A DNA stretch of 64,000 nucleotides from Marinimicrococcus sp033875255. GTDB lineage: Bacteria > Pseudomonadota > Alphaproteobacteria > Geminicoccales > Geminicoccaceae. Shown here one piece after another: positions 36,655 to 43,792 of this stretch; positions within the stretch are counted from its first letter, which is position 1, and the number at the start of each line of letters is the position of its first letter. A program made the translations under genes and the position numbers. A model generated the notes under the pieces. That model saw nothing but the letters and a program-made list of their open reading frames with translations, was not told where the DNA came from and ran no database searches. The stretch is from positions 1 through 64,000 of the forward strand of contig JAWZSN010000014.1 in the NCBI GenBank assembly GCA_033875255.1, in the 5' to 3' direction.

Positions 36655-37875
36655 TCAGGAGCCGGCTGTCGTGGCGTGCTGGAGGAAGAAGCGCACCATC
36701 GCGCGGCTGGCGTCGGGGCCGCGGGGCTCGGTGAAGGACCCGGCAGGGCTCCCGCCCGACCAAGCATGGCCGGCCCCGTGCAGGACCCACAGCTCGAGCA
36801 TCGCCCGGCCGCTCTCCTCGGCGTGGACGGTGCGGGTGTAGCGCAGCCCGCCCGGAGCCTCGCCGGCCTCGACGGCGGTCCGCAGATCCGCCGCCTCCCT
36901 CGCCTGGGCGATGACCCGGTCGCCATTGACCGGATGGACGGTGGTGTCGCGGTCACCGTGGAACACGATCGTCGGCACGCCGTGCGGCAGCGCTCCGCCG
37001 GCGGGCCGGGGACCGCCCTGCCGCATCGCCGCCAGGGCGGAAGGCAGGTCGCTGGCGGCGCCGCAGGCGAGACCGGAATGGACGCCGATGGCGGCATAGA
37101 GCTCGGGATAGGCGGAGCCCATGGTCGCCGCCGCCGCCCCGCCGGCGGAAAGGCCGGCCACATAGACGCGGCCCGGCGCCACCGCGTGCTCGCGCATGAT
37201 CCGCCGGGTGATGCCGGCGAGGATCGAGGGCTCGCCTTGGCCGCGCTGCTGGTGGTCCGCGCCGAACCAGTTCCAGCATCGAGAGGCATTGGCCGAGGGG
37301 GCCTGGGCCGGATAGGCGACGAGGAGACCTTGCTGCTCCGCCAGCTCGTTCATCCGCGTGCCGGCGGCGAAATCGTCGGGCGTCTGGGTGCAGCCATGCA
37401 GCATCACCACGAGGGGCAGCGCCCGCCCCCCGTGGCTGGCCGGCACGTAGAGCTTGTAGGTCCGGCTGCCTGCCTCGCCGGCAAAGCGGCACTCCTCGAA
37501 CCGCGCGCCGGCCGGCAGCGGGGCCGGAGCCGGCCGGCCTGCGGCACCGGATTGTCCCATGCGGCCGAGAAAGCCGCGGAGCGCTTCGGGAATGCCCGGC
37601 TGGCCCAGCCCCTCCGAACGGCCCGCGGCGCGCTCCCCGCCAGCAGGCGGCGAGGTCCAGGCGCCGCCGGTTGCCGCTGACGGCGGCACCATGTCGAGCG
37701 TGGGCGGCGTGCCCCCGGCCGGCCCCGGCGGTGCTTTTCCGCCCGGACGGGACGGGGCGGCCGCCGCCGGGCCGCCGGGAAGTGCCCGGCGCAAAACGGC
37801 CATCGCCTCCTCGAGCCGCCCCTCGCGGGTGAGCCTGCCCACCTCCGCCATGTCTATCTTGGGCAACGGGTTCAT
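36655..37875 (-). CDS. PHB depolymerase family esterase (LpqC-like)
   Basis: A 406-aa alpha/beta hydrolase. The first 125 residues are Gly/Pro/Ala-rich and disordered. The catalytic part has LPLVVMLHGCTQTPDDFAAG (oxyanion), VYVAGLSAGGAAAATMG (nucleophile Ser), FHGDRDTTVHPVNGD (Asp) and HGAGHAWSGG (His). Relatives hydrolyse polyhydroxyalkanoate or feruloyl esters; a signal peptide is absent, so an intracellular role is more likely. The ribbon-helix-helix regulator upstream is a recurring neighbour of this type of gene. Confidence 0.85.
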   Translation of the reverse strand: MNPLPKIDMAEVGRLTREGRLEEAMAVLRRALPGGPAAAAPSRPGGKAPPGPAGGTPPTLDMVPPSAATGGAWTSPPAGGERAAGRSEGLGQPGIPEALRGFLGRMGQSGAAGRPAPAPLPAGARFEECRFAGEAGSRTYKLYVPASHGGRALPLVVMLHGCTQTPDDFAAGTRMNELAEQQGLLVAYPAQAPSANASRCWNWFGADHQQRGQGEPSILAGITRRIMREHAVAPGRVYVAGLSAGGAAAATMGSAYPELYAAIGVHSGLACGAASDLPSALAAMRQGGPRPAGGALPHGVPTIVFHGDRDTTVHPVNGDRVIAQAREAADLRTAVEAGEAPGGLRYTRTVHAEESGRAMLELWVLHGAGHAWSGGSPAGSFTEPRGPDASRAMVRFFLQHATTAGS

Positions 37876-37936
37876 GCGAGCGGATCCTGTGTGGGGGAAG
37901 GTCCGGCCGGGGTCCCGGCCGGCGGAAGGCCGGCGG

Positions 37937-38380
37937 TCAGCGGATGCGGTCGCCGAGCGCGGCCTTCACCGCGGGGCTGGCCTGGAGGGTCCCCAGCACG
38001 TGAAGCGAGGCGATGGTCGCGCGTGCCAGCTCGGGCGGGACATCGGCGGCGATGACGGCGAGCCCCAGGACCTGGATGTGGAGCGTCTCGCCCGCCGCCC
38101 GCACGGTCTCGAGGTCCTGCCGGCTGTAGCGGCGCAGGCCGAGCTCGAGCCGGTGCCGGGCGACGGACTGGGCCACCGCATCGGTGTGGCGGGCGAGCTG
38201 GTTGCGGATCGCCGTCCTGATGAAGTCGGTGCGGTTGGAGTAGAAGCCCTCCTGCACCAGGAGGTCGACATGGCCGAGATCGACATGGCCGAGATTGATC
38301 GTGATCTTCTCGCTGTCGGCCGTCTTCGGGCGGACCAGCGGCACCTTGCCAGCCATCTTCGCCATCCATTCACCATCCAT
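37937..38380 (-). CDS. CopG-like ribbon-helix-helix regulator linked to PHB esterase
   Basis: About 147 aa. EKITINLGHVDLGHVDLLVQ is the DNA-binding strand, EGFYSNRTDFIRTAIRNQLA the two helices, and the rest (YSRQDLETVRAAGETLHIQV, LARATIASLHVLGTLQASP) a C-terminal domain found in the same family. It probably represses itself and the PHB esterase 61 bp downstream. Start choice is uncertain: ATGs at 38380, 38365 and 38356 are in frame and no clear ribosome site marks one; MAGKVPLVRP at 38356 is where family similarity begins. Confidence 0.75.
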   Translation of the reverse strand: MDGEWMAKMAGKVPLVRPKTADSEKITINLGHVDLGHVDLLVQEGFYSNRTDFIRTAIRNQLARHTDAVAQSVARHRLELGLRRYSRQDLETVRAAGETLHIQVLGLAVIAADVPPELARATIASLHVLGTLQASPAVKAALGDRIR

Positions 38381-38400
38381 GTGGATGGCATATGGATGGC
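38360..38400. promoter_or_regulatory. Cluster of CCATCC half-sites at the regulator start
   Basis: CCATCCA-TG-TGGATGG (38373-38388) is a perfect 7-bp inverted repeat, with further copies on each side (GCCATCCATTC, CATATGGATGGC). A plausible autoregulatory operator for the ribbon-helix-helix protein, overlapping its possible start codons. Confidence 0.5.
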
Positions 38401-38424
38401 GAAGCACGAGATTGCAAGGCGGGC

Positions 38425-39138
38425 TCAGCAGCCGAGCCTGTGGGCCAGCTCCCCGAGATCCTCCGCCACCATGTCCCACTCCGCGGCGGGCGCCAGGTCG
38501 GTGGTCTGGCCGGGGCCGTATTCATGGGGGCGCGCCACGAAGGCGGTGCGCATGCCGACGGCCCTGGCAGCGGCGAGATCGCCATTGTGGGCGGCCACCA
38601 TCATGCAGGCGGAAGGCTCGAGGTCGAGAAAGGCGATCGAGCGCCGATAGGCCTCGGGCGACGGCTTGTAGGCCCGGGCCGGCTCGGCCCCCAAGATGGC
38701 GTCCCAAAGCAGGCCGGCGCGGCGCGCCATGTCGACCATCAGCCGGACATTGCCGTTGCTCAGGCTGGCCAGGATGTAGCGCTTCCTCAGCCGGGCGAAC
38801 CCCGCCAGCACGTCCGGCCAGGGGTCGAGCCGGTGCCAGGCGAGGTTGATCTCGTCGATGTCCGCCGCGCCCAGCCCCTCCACGCCGAATGCGTCGAGAA
38901 CGGCCAAAAGATTCTCGCGGTGCAGCACGTCCAGCTTCACGAACGGCCGCCCGCCCTCGCGCACCGCCGCCATGGCGGGCTGGTAGCGCTCGCGCCAGGC
39001 AAGCGCCATGGCCTGCCAGTCCAGCGCATGGCCCTTGGGCGCCAGCGCCTCCTCCAGTCCCCGGGCCACGCCGGAGCGCCAGTCCACCACCGTGCCGAAC
39101 ACGTCGAAGAAGAGCGCTTCCACCCTCTGGCCCGTCAT
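38425..39138 (-). CDS. Haloacid dehalogenase type II (HAD superfamily)
   Basis: A 237-aa HAD hydrolase. Motif I EALFFDVFGTVVDWRSGV carries the nucleophile Asp, motif II is LASLSNGNVRL, motif III the Lys in AYKPSPEAYRRS, and motif IV is MMVAAHNGDLAAARAVGMRT (the AHNxDL form typical of L-2-haloacid dehalogenases). It would hydrolyse 2-haloalkanoic acids or act on another small substrate. The ATG at 39138 starts one strand before motif I. Neighbours give no pathway. Confidence 0.87.
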   Translation of the reverse strand: MTGQRVEALFFDVFGTVVDWRSGVARGLEEALAPKGHALDWQAMALAWRERYQPAMAAVREGGRPFVKLDVLHRENLLAVLDAFGVEGLGAADIDEINLAWHRLDPWPDVLAGFARLRKRYILASLSNGNVRLMVDMARRAGLLWDAILGAEPARAYKPSPEAYRRSIAFLDLEPSACMMVAAHNGDLAAARAVGMRTAFVARPHEYGPGQTTDLAPAAEWDMVAEDLGELAHRLGC

Positions 39139-39254
39139 TGCCCCGTCCTTCGCGATTGCCGTCCACTTCCTGTTGCCATGGCGGGGACGAGGATTCCATA
39201 ACGCCCTCCCGTGCCCGGCACCGGCGCGGGAGGGGCTGCAGCGGACATCGGATC

Positions 39255-39869
39255 ATGGACAGGCTGATCGAAGGATATCGTCGCTTCCGCGCCACCGCCT
39301 GGCCGGAGCATCGCGACCGGTTCGAGGCCCTGGCGGCGCAGGGCCAGCGACCGCATGCGCTGGTGGTGGCCTGCTCGGATTCGCGGGTCGACCCGCAGAT
39401 GATCTTCAACGCGGCGCCGGGCGAGCTGTTCGTGATCCGCAATGTCGCCAACCTCGTGCCGCCCTACGCCCCCGATCATCTGGCGCACGGCACCAGCGCG
39501 GCGCTGGAGTTCGCCGTGCGGGCGCTGGAAGTGCCGCGGATCGTGGTGATGGGGCACGGGCTTTGCGGCGGCTGCCGGGCGCTGCTCGAGCCGCCGCCGG
39601 CCCCGGTCGACGATTTCATCCTCCCCTGGGTGGACCTCGCAGCCGGCGCCCGCGAGCGGGCGCTTGCCACCGGGCTCGAGGGCGAGGAGCTCCTGCGCGC
39701 CTGCGAGCACGAGGTGGTCAAGCTCTCGCTGGGCAATCTCAGGAGCTTTCCCTGGATCCGCGAGGCGGTGGACGAGGGAAGGCTCAGGCTCGAGGGCTGC
39801 TGGTTCAACGTGATGCGCGGCGAGCTCACCCGGCTCGGGCCGGGCGGCTTCGAGACCGTCCGGCCCTGA
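39255..39869 (+). CDS. Beta-class carbonic anhydrase
   Basis: A 204-aa enzyme. Zinc ligands Cys40 (ACSDSRVDP with the Asp42-Arg44 dyad), His101 and Cys104 (VVMGHGLCGGCRAL) are all present, as is FVIRNVANLVPPY. It interconverts CO2 and bicarbonate. Bicarbonate is a PEP-carboxylase substrate, though the PEPC-like gene is 16 kb away. The ATG at 39255 is at the expected N-terminus. Tail-to-tail with pgm. Confidence 0.93.
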   Translation: MDRLIEGYRRFRATAWPEHRDRFEALAAQGQRPHALVVACSDSRVDPQMIFNAAPGELFVIRNVANLVPPYAPDHLAHGTSAALEFAVRALEVPRIVVMGHGLCGGCRALLEPPPAPVDDFILPWVDLAAGARERALATGLEGEELLRACEHEVVKLSLGNLRSFPWIREAVDEGRLRLEGCWFNVMRGELTRLGPGGFETVRP

Positions 39870-39894
39870 GCGGCCTTGCCCGCGGCACCCGGGC

Positions 39895-41520
39895 TCAGGT
39901 GATCACGTCGGGGCCGCGTTTGCCGGTGCGCGCCTCGATGCCCGCCACCTCGCCGGCAAGGCGGATGAGCGGGGCGAGGAAGGCCTGGGTGTCCTCCTCC
40001 AGCCGGTCCTTCTCGTAGCGCTCGACATAGACCCGGAGCGTCGCCCCCTCGGTGCCGGTGCCCGAGAGCCGGAAGACGATCCTGGCGCCGCTTGCGAACA
40101 GCAGGCGGATGCCCTGGCCGCGGCTCACCGAGCCGTCCACCGGGTCGGTGTAGGCAAAGTCGTCGGCGGTCTCGACCCGCTCGCCGCCCAGCTCCTGGCC
40201 GGCGAGGTCCGGCAGGCGGGCGCGCAGCTCGTCCATGAGCGCCGCTGCGGCCCCGGCATCCAGCCCCTCATAGTCGTGGCGGGTATAGTAGTTGCGGCCG
40301 AACTCCCGCCAGTGGGCGCGCACCAGGCCCGCCACGTCGCCGCCGCGCGCCGCCAGGATGTTCAGCCACAGGAGCACCGCCCAGAGCCCGTCCTTCTCGC
40401 GGACATGGGCCGAGCCGGTGCCGAAGCTCTCCTCGCCGCAAAGGGTCACCCTGCCGGCATCCATGAGATTGCCGAAGAACTTCCAGCCGGTGGGGGTCTC
40501 GTGGCAGGCAATGCCGAGCTTCTCCGCCACCCGGTCCACCGCCCGGCTGGTGGGCATGGAGCGGGCCACGCCGGCCAGGCCCTTCGCATAGCCCGGCGCC
40601 AGGTGGGCGTTGGCGGCGAGAATGGCGAGGCTGTCGGAGGGGGTGACGTAGAGGCGTTGCCCGTGGATCAGGTTGCGGTCGCCGTCGCCGTCCGAGGCGG
40701 CCCCCAGATCGGGCGCGTCGGGCCCGTTCATGAGTGCCGCCAGATCGGCGCAGTGGTGGAGGTTGGGGTCGGGGTGGCCGCCGCCGAAGTCGGGCAGCGG
40801 CGTGCCGTTGACCACCGTGCCGGCCGGAGCGCCCAGCATGCCCTCGAGAATGGCGGTGGCGTAGGGGCCGGTGACCGCGTGCATGGCGTCGAAGCGCATC
40901 GTGAAGCCGCCGGAAAAGAGCCTGCGGATCGCCTCGAGGTCGAGCAGCTCCTCCATGAGCGCGGCATAGTCGGCGACCGGGTCGATCACCTCCACCACCA
41001 TGCCCGAGAGGCGCTGCTCGCCCAGGCGCGAGAGGTCGAGATCGGCGGCCTCGAGGATCGCGTAGGCGCCCAGGGTCTGGGTGCGGGCGAAGATCGCCTC
41101 GGTGACCTTCTCGGGGGCCGGCCCGCCATTGCCGATATTGTACTTAACCCCGAAGTCGCCCTCGGGCCCGCCCGGATTGTGCGAGGCCGAGAGGATGATC
41201 CCGCCATAGGCGCGGTGCTTGCGGATCACGCAGGAGGCGGCCGGCGTGGAGAGCAGGCCGTTCTGGCCTACCAGCACCCGGCCCACCCCGTTGGCGGCGG
41301 CCATCTTGAGGATGGTCTGGATGGCGCGCCTGTTGAAGAACCGCCCGTCGCCGCCCACCACCAGGGTCCGGCCCTCGACGCCGTCCAGACAGTCGAGGAT
41401 CGCCTGAATGAAGTTCTCCAGATAGGGGCTCGCCTGGAAGGTCGCGACCTTCTTCCTGAGGCCCGAGGTGCCGGGCTTTTGGCCCTCGATCGGCCGGGTC
41501 GGCACAGTGCGGATGGTCAT
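39895..41520 (-). CDS. pgm: Alpha-D-glucose phosphate-specific phosphoglucomutase
   Basis: A 541-aa four-domain mutase of normal length. Substrate loop QKPGTSGLRKKV, phosphoserine loop ILSASHNPGGPEGDFG, metal loop GAASDGDGDRN, sugar loop CGEESFGTGSAHVREKDG, and phosphate-binding RLSGTGTEGATLRVY. It interconverts glucose 1- and 6-phosphate, connecting glycogen breakdown (glgX here, glgP at 51050) to glycolysis. Its ATG overlaps the glgX stop (ATGA on the minus strand), so the two are one operon. Confidence 0.95.
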   Translation of the reverse strand: MTIRTVPTRPIEGQKPGTSGLRKKVATFQASPYLENFIQAILDCLDGVEGRTLVVGGDGRFFNRRAIQTILKMAAANGVGRVLVGQNGLLSTPAASCVIRKHRAYGGIILSASHNPGGPEGDFGVKYNIGNGGPAPEKVTEAIFARTQTLGAYAILEAADLDLSRLGEQRLSGMVVEVIDPVADYAALMEELLDLEAIRRLFSGGFTMRFDAMHAVTGPYATAILEGMLGAPAGTVVNGTPLPDFGGGHPDPNLHHCADLAALMNGPDAPDLGAASDGDGDRNLIHGQRLYVTPSDSLAILAANAHLAPGYAKGLAGVARSMPTSRAVDRVAEKLGIACHETPTGWKFFGNLMDAGRVTLCGEESFGTGSAHVREKDGLWAVLLWLNILAARGGDVAGLVRAHWREFGRNYYTRHDYEGLDAGAAAALMDELRARLPDLAGQELGGERVETADDFAYTDPVDGSVSRGQGIRLLFASGARIVFRLSGTGTEGATLRVYVERYEKDRLEEDTQAFLAPLIRLAGEVAGIEARTGKRGPDVIT

Positions 41521-43709
41521 GCGGGCATCTCCTCGTCCCCTTCGCGCAAGGCCCGGTAGAGGCGCAAGGAACGTGCCCCGACCAGCGCCGTCCCGCCCTC
41601 CTCCCGGACTGCCGCCGGTACGCCTTCAGGCTCGGCCGTGTCCAGCAGGCACCTCCATCCAGCAATACCCCCGGGCTGCGGCAGGCTGAAGGGCAGCGGC
41701 AGCGGATCGGCGTTCACGAGAAGGAGCAGCATCGCCTCCCCGCCCCTCTCGTCTCCCTCCGTCTGCCGCCGCTTCGCGGGCCCGGCCGCCCCTTCGAGCA
41801 GCAGGCCGAGACAGCGATTGTGCGGCGCCCGCCAGTCGTCGGCCTTTTTCAGGGCACCGTCACGGGTCAGCCACTGAACGTCCGGCACCCCCGAAGGGCT
41901 CCGCACCCTTCCGTGCAGGAAGCGCCGGCGGCGCAGCACGGGGTGTTCCCGCCGGAGGGCGGCCAGCCGACCGATGAAGGCGATCATCGCCTCCTCGCCC
42001 GCCCGGCTTTCTTGTCCCATGACGCCATTCCAATGGCACCAGCTTATGGGCCAATGGCACCAGCTTATGGAATTGTCCTGGCAGTAGGCATTGTTGTTGC
42101 CCTGCTGGCTGCGGCCGAGCTCGTCGCCCATCAGCAGCATGGGCGTGCCCTGGGCCAGAATCAGCGTGGCCAGCATCGCCCGGCGCAGCCGGTCGCGGGT
42201 CTCGCGGATCGCCGGATCGTCGCTCGGCCCCTCGGCGCCGTTGCCGGCGCTGATCTCGCCGTGGTGGCCGTCGCGGTTGCCCTCGCCATTGGCCTCGTTG
42301 TGGCGGCGCGCAAAAGAGACCGTGTCGGCCAGGGTGAGGCCGTCATGGGCGGTGACGTAGTTGACGCTCGCCCAGGGCCGGCGGCCGCCATGCTCGAACC
42401 GGTCGGCCGAGCCCAAAAGCCGCGCCCCCAGATCCGGCAGCACCCCCTCGTCGCCGCGCCAGAAGCGGCGGACAGTGTCGCGGAACCGGTCGTTCCACTC
42501 GGCGAAGGGCGGCGGGAACTGCCCGGCCCGGTAGCCGTGGCCGCCCACGTCCCAGGGCTCGGCGACGAGCTTGAGCCGGCCCAGCACCGGGTCCTGGGCG
42601 ATCGCCTGGAGGAAGGGGGCATGAGCGTCGAAGGCGCCGCTGCGGCCGCGCGCCAGCGTGGTGGCGAGATCGAAGCGGAAGCCGTCGACGCCCAGCGCCG
42701 CCCAGTAGCGCAACGCGTCCATGACCAGCTGCAGGACCCGGGGATGGGCGAGGTTCAGCGTGTTGCCGCAGCCGGTATCGTCGACATAGCGGCGCCGGTC
42801 GTCGGGGCGCAGCCGGTAGTAGCTGGCATTGTCGAGGCCCTTCATGGAGAGGATCGGGCCCAGATGGTCGCTCTCGGCGGTGTGGTTGAAGACCATGTCG
42901 AGGATCACCTCGATACCCGCCTCGTGCAGGGCCCGCACCATGGCGCGGAACTCCGCCAGGGGATCGCTTCCTTCCCCGGCATAGCGCGGCTCGGGCACGA
43001 GGAAGGCGAGCGGGTTGTAGCCCCAGTAGTTCCTCAGCCCCAGTTGCGTCAGCCGGTGCTCGTCGAGCAGGGCCGTCACCGGCATGAGCTCGACCGCCGT
43101 CACCCCCAGGCGCTGCAGATGCTCGAGGACCCGCGGATGGGCGAGCCCGGCGAAGCGGCCGCGCTGTGCCTCGGGCACGGCAGGATGCAGCATCGTCATG
43201 CCGCGGACATGAGCCTCGTAGAGCAGGCTCTTGTCCCAGGGTGTTCTTGGCCGCCCGCCCCCGGGAGCGGGCTGCACCGGCGGCAGCGCCACCGCCTTTG
43301 CCACGAAGGCGGCGCTGTCGCGGGGATCGCAGGCGAAGGGATGGGCCGGGTCGACCAGGTTGGGTCCCTCCCAGCGGACGCCGCCCCTGAGGGCGCGGGC
43401 ATAGGGGTCGAGCAGCAGGCGGGCCGGGTTGAAGCGGTGGCCTTTGGCGGGATCCCAGGGCCCGTGCGCCCGCAGCCCGTAGACCTGGCCCGCTGCCAGG
43501 CCCGGAAAGAAGCCGTGAAAGACCCCCTCGGTGTGCTCGGGCAAGGGCAGCCGCGCCGTCTCCCGCAGGCCGGTCGGGTCGAACAGGCAGAGATCGATCC
43601 CGCTCGCATGCGCCGAGAAGACGGCGACGTTGAGCCCGTCCTCCTCGGGCGTGACGCCCAGCGGCCAGGGCCGCCCCGGACGCGGCGCACCCGTCCTGCT
43701 CATCGCCAT
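41517..43709 (-). CDS. glgX: Glycogen debranching enzyme GlgX
   Basis: A 730-aa GH13 enzyme: N-terminal carbohydrate-binding module (PWPLGVTPEEDGLNVAVFS), then the barrel with DMVFNHTAES, GVDGFRFDLATTLAR (nucleophile Asp), LVAEPWDVGG (acid Glu) and NYVTAHDGLTLADTVS. It removes limit-dextrin branches left by glycogen phosphorylase. Near the end of the barrel ISWCHW occurs twice in a row because of a 21-bp duplication at 42030-42070. The start is ATG 43709 or 43703. It overlaps pgm downstream. Confidence 0.93.
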   Translation of the reverse strand: MAMSRTGAPRPGRPWPLGVTPEEDGLNVAVFSAHASGIDLCLFDPTGLRETARLPLPEHTEGVFHGFFPGLAAGQVYGLRAHGPWDPAKGHRFNPARLLLDPYARALRGGVRWEGPNLVDPAHPFACDPRDSAAFVAKAVALPPVQPAPGGGRPRTPWDKSLLYEAHVRGMTMLHPAVPEAQRGRFAGLAHPRVLEHLQRLGVTAVELMPVTALLDEHRLTQLGLRNYWGYNPLAFLVPEPRYAGEGSDPLAEFRAMVRALHEAGIEVILDMVFNHTAESDHLGPILSMKGLDNASYYRLRPDDRRRYVDDTGCGNTLNLAHPRVLQLVMDALRYWAALGVDGFRFDLATTLARGRSGAFDAHAPFLQAIAQDPVLGRLKLVAEPWDVGGHGYRAGQFPPPFAEWNDRFRDTVRRFWRGDEGVLPDLGARLLGSADRFEHGGRRPWASVNYVTAHDGLTLADTVSFARRHNEANGEGNRDGHHGEISAGNGAEGPSDDPAIRETRDRLRRAMLATLILAQGTPMLLMGDELGRSQQGNNNAYCQDNSISWCHWPISWCHWNGVMGQESRAGEEAMIAFIGRLAALRREHPVLRRRRFLHGRVRSPSGVPDVQWLTRDGALKKADDWRAPHNRCLGLLLEGAAGPAKRRQTEGDERGGEAMLLLLVNADPLPLPFSLPQPGGIAGWRCLLDTAEPEGVPAAVREEGGTALVGARSLRLYRALREGDEEMPA
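42030..42070 (-). repeat. In-frame 21-bp tandem duplication inside glgX
   Basis: CCAATGGCACCAGCTTATGG is repeated at 42030-42049 and 42051-42070 with one intervening G. It adds seven residues (ISWCHWP then ISWCHWN) without breaking the frame. Both copies are essentially identical, so the event looks recent. Confidence 0.88.
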
Positions 43710-43792
43710 CCCGTCGAGCCCGTCCGCTGGCTTGTCATGCCGCGCATCATGCCCGGCTGCGGCGGCGCGGCAAGGGAGCGCCCGCCCGCCGC

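Noticed and set aside
38265..38294. 15-bp tandem repeat in the ribbon-helix-helix gene (GHVDL twice) as a recent duplication
   Set aside because: From memory of the family, relatives carry a similar VDLGxxDL sequence in the strand, so the protein repeat is probably ancestral.
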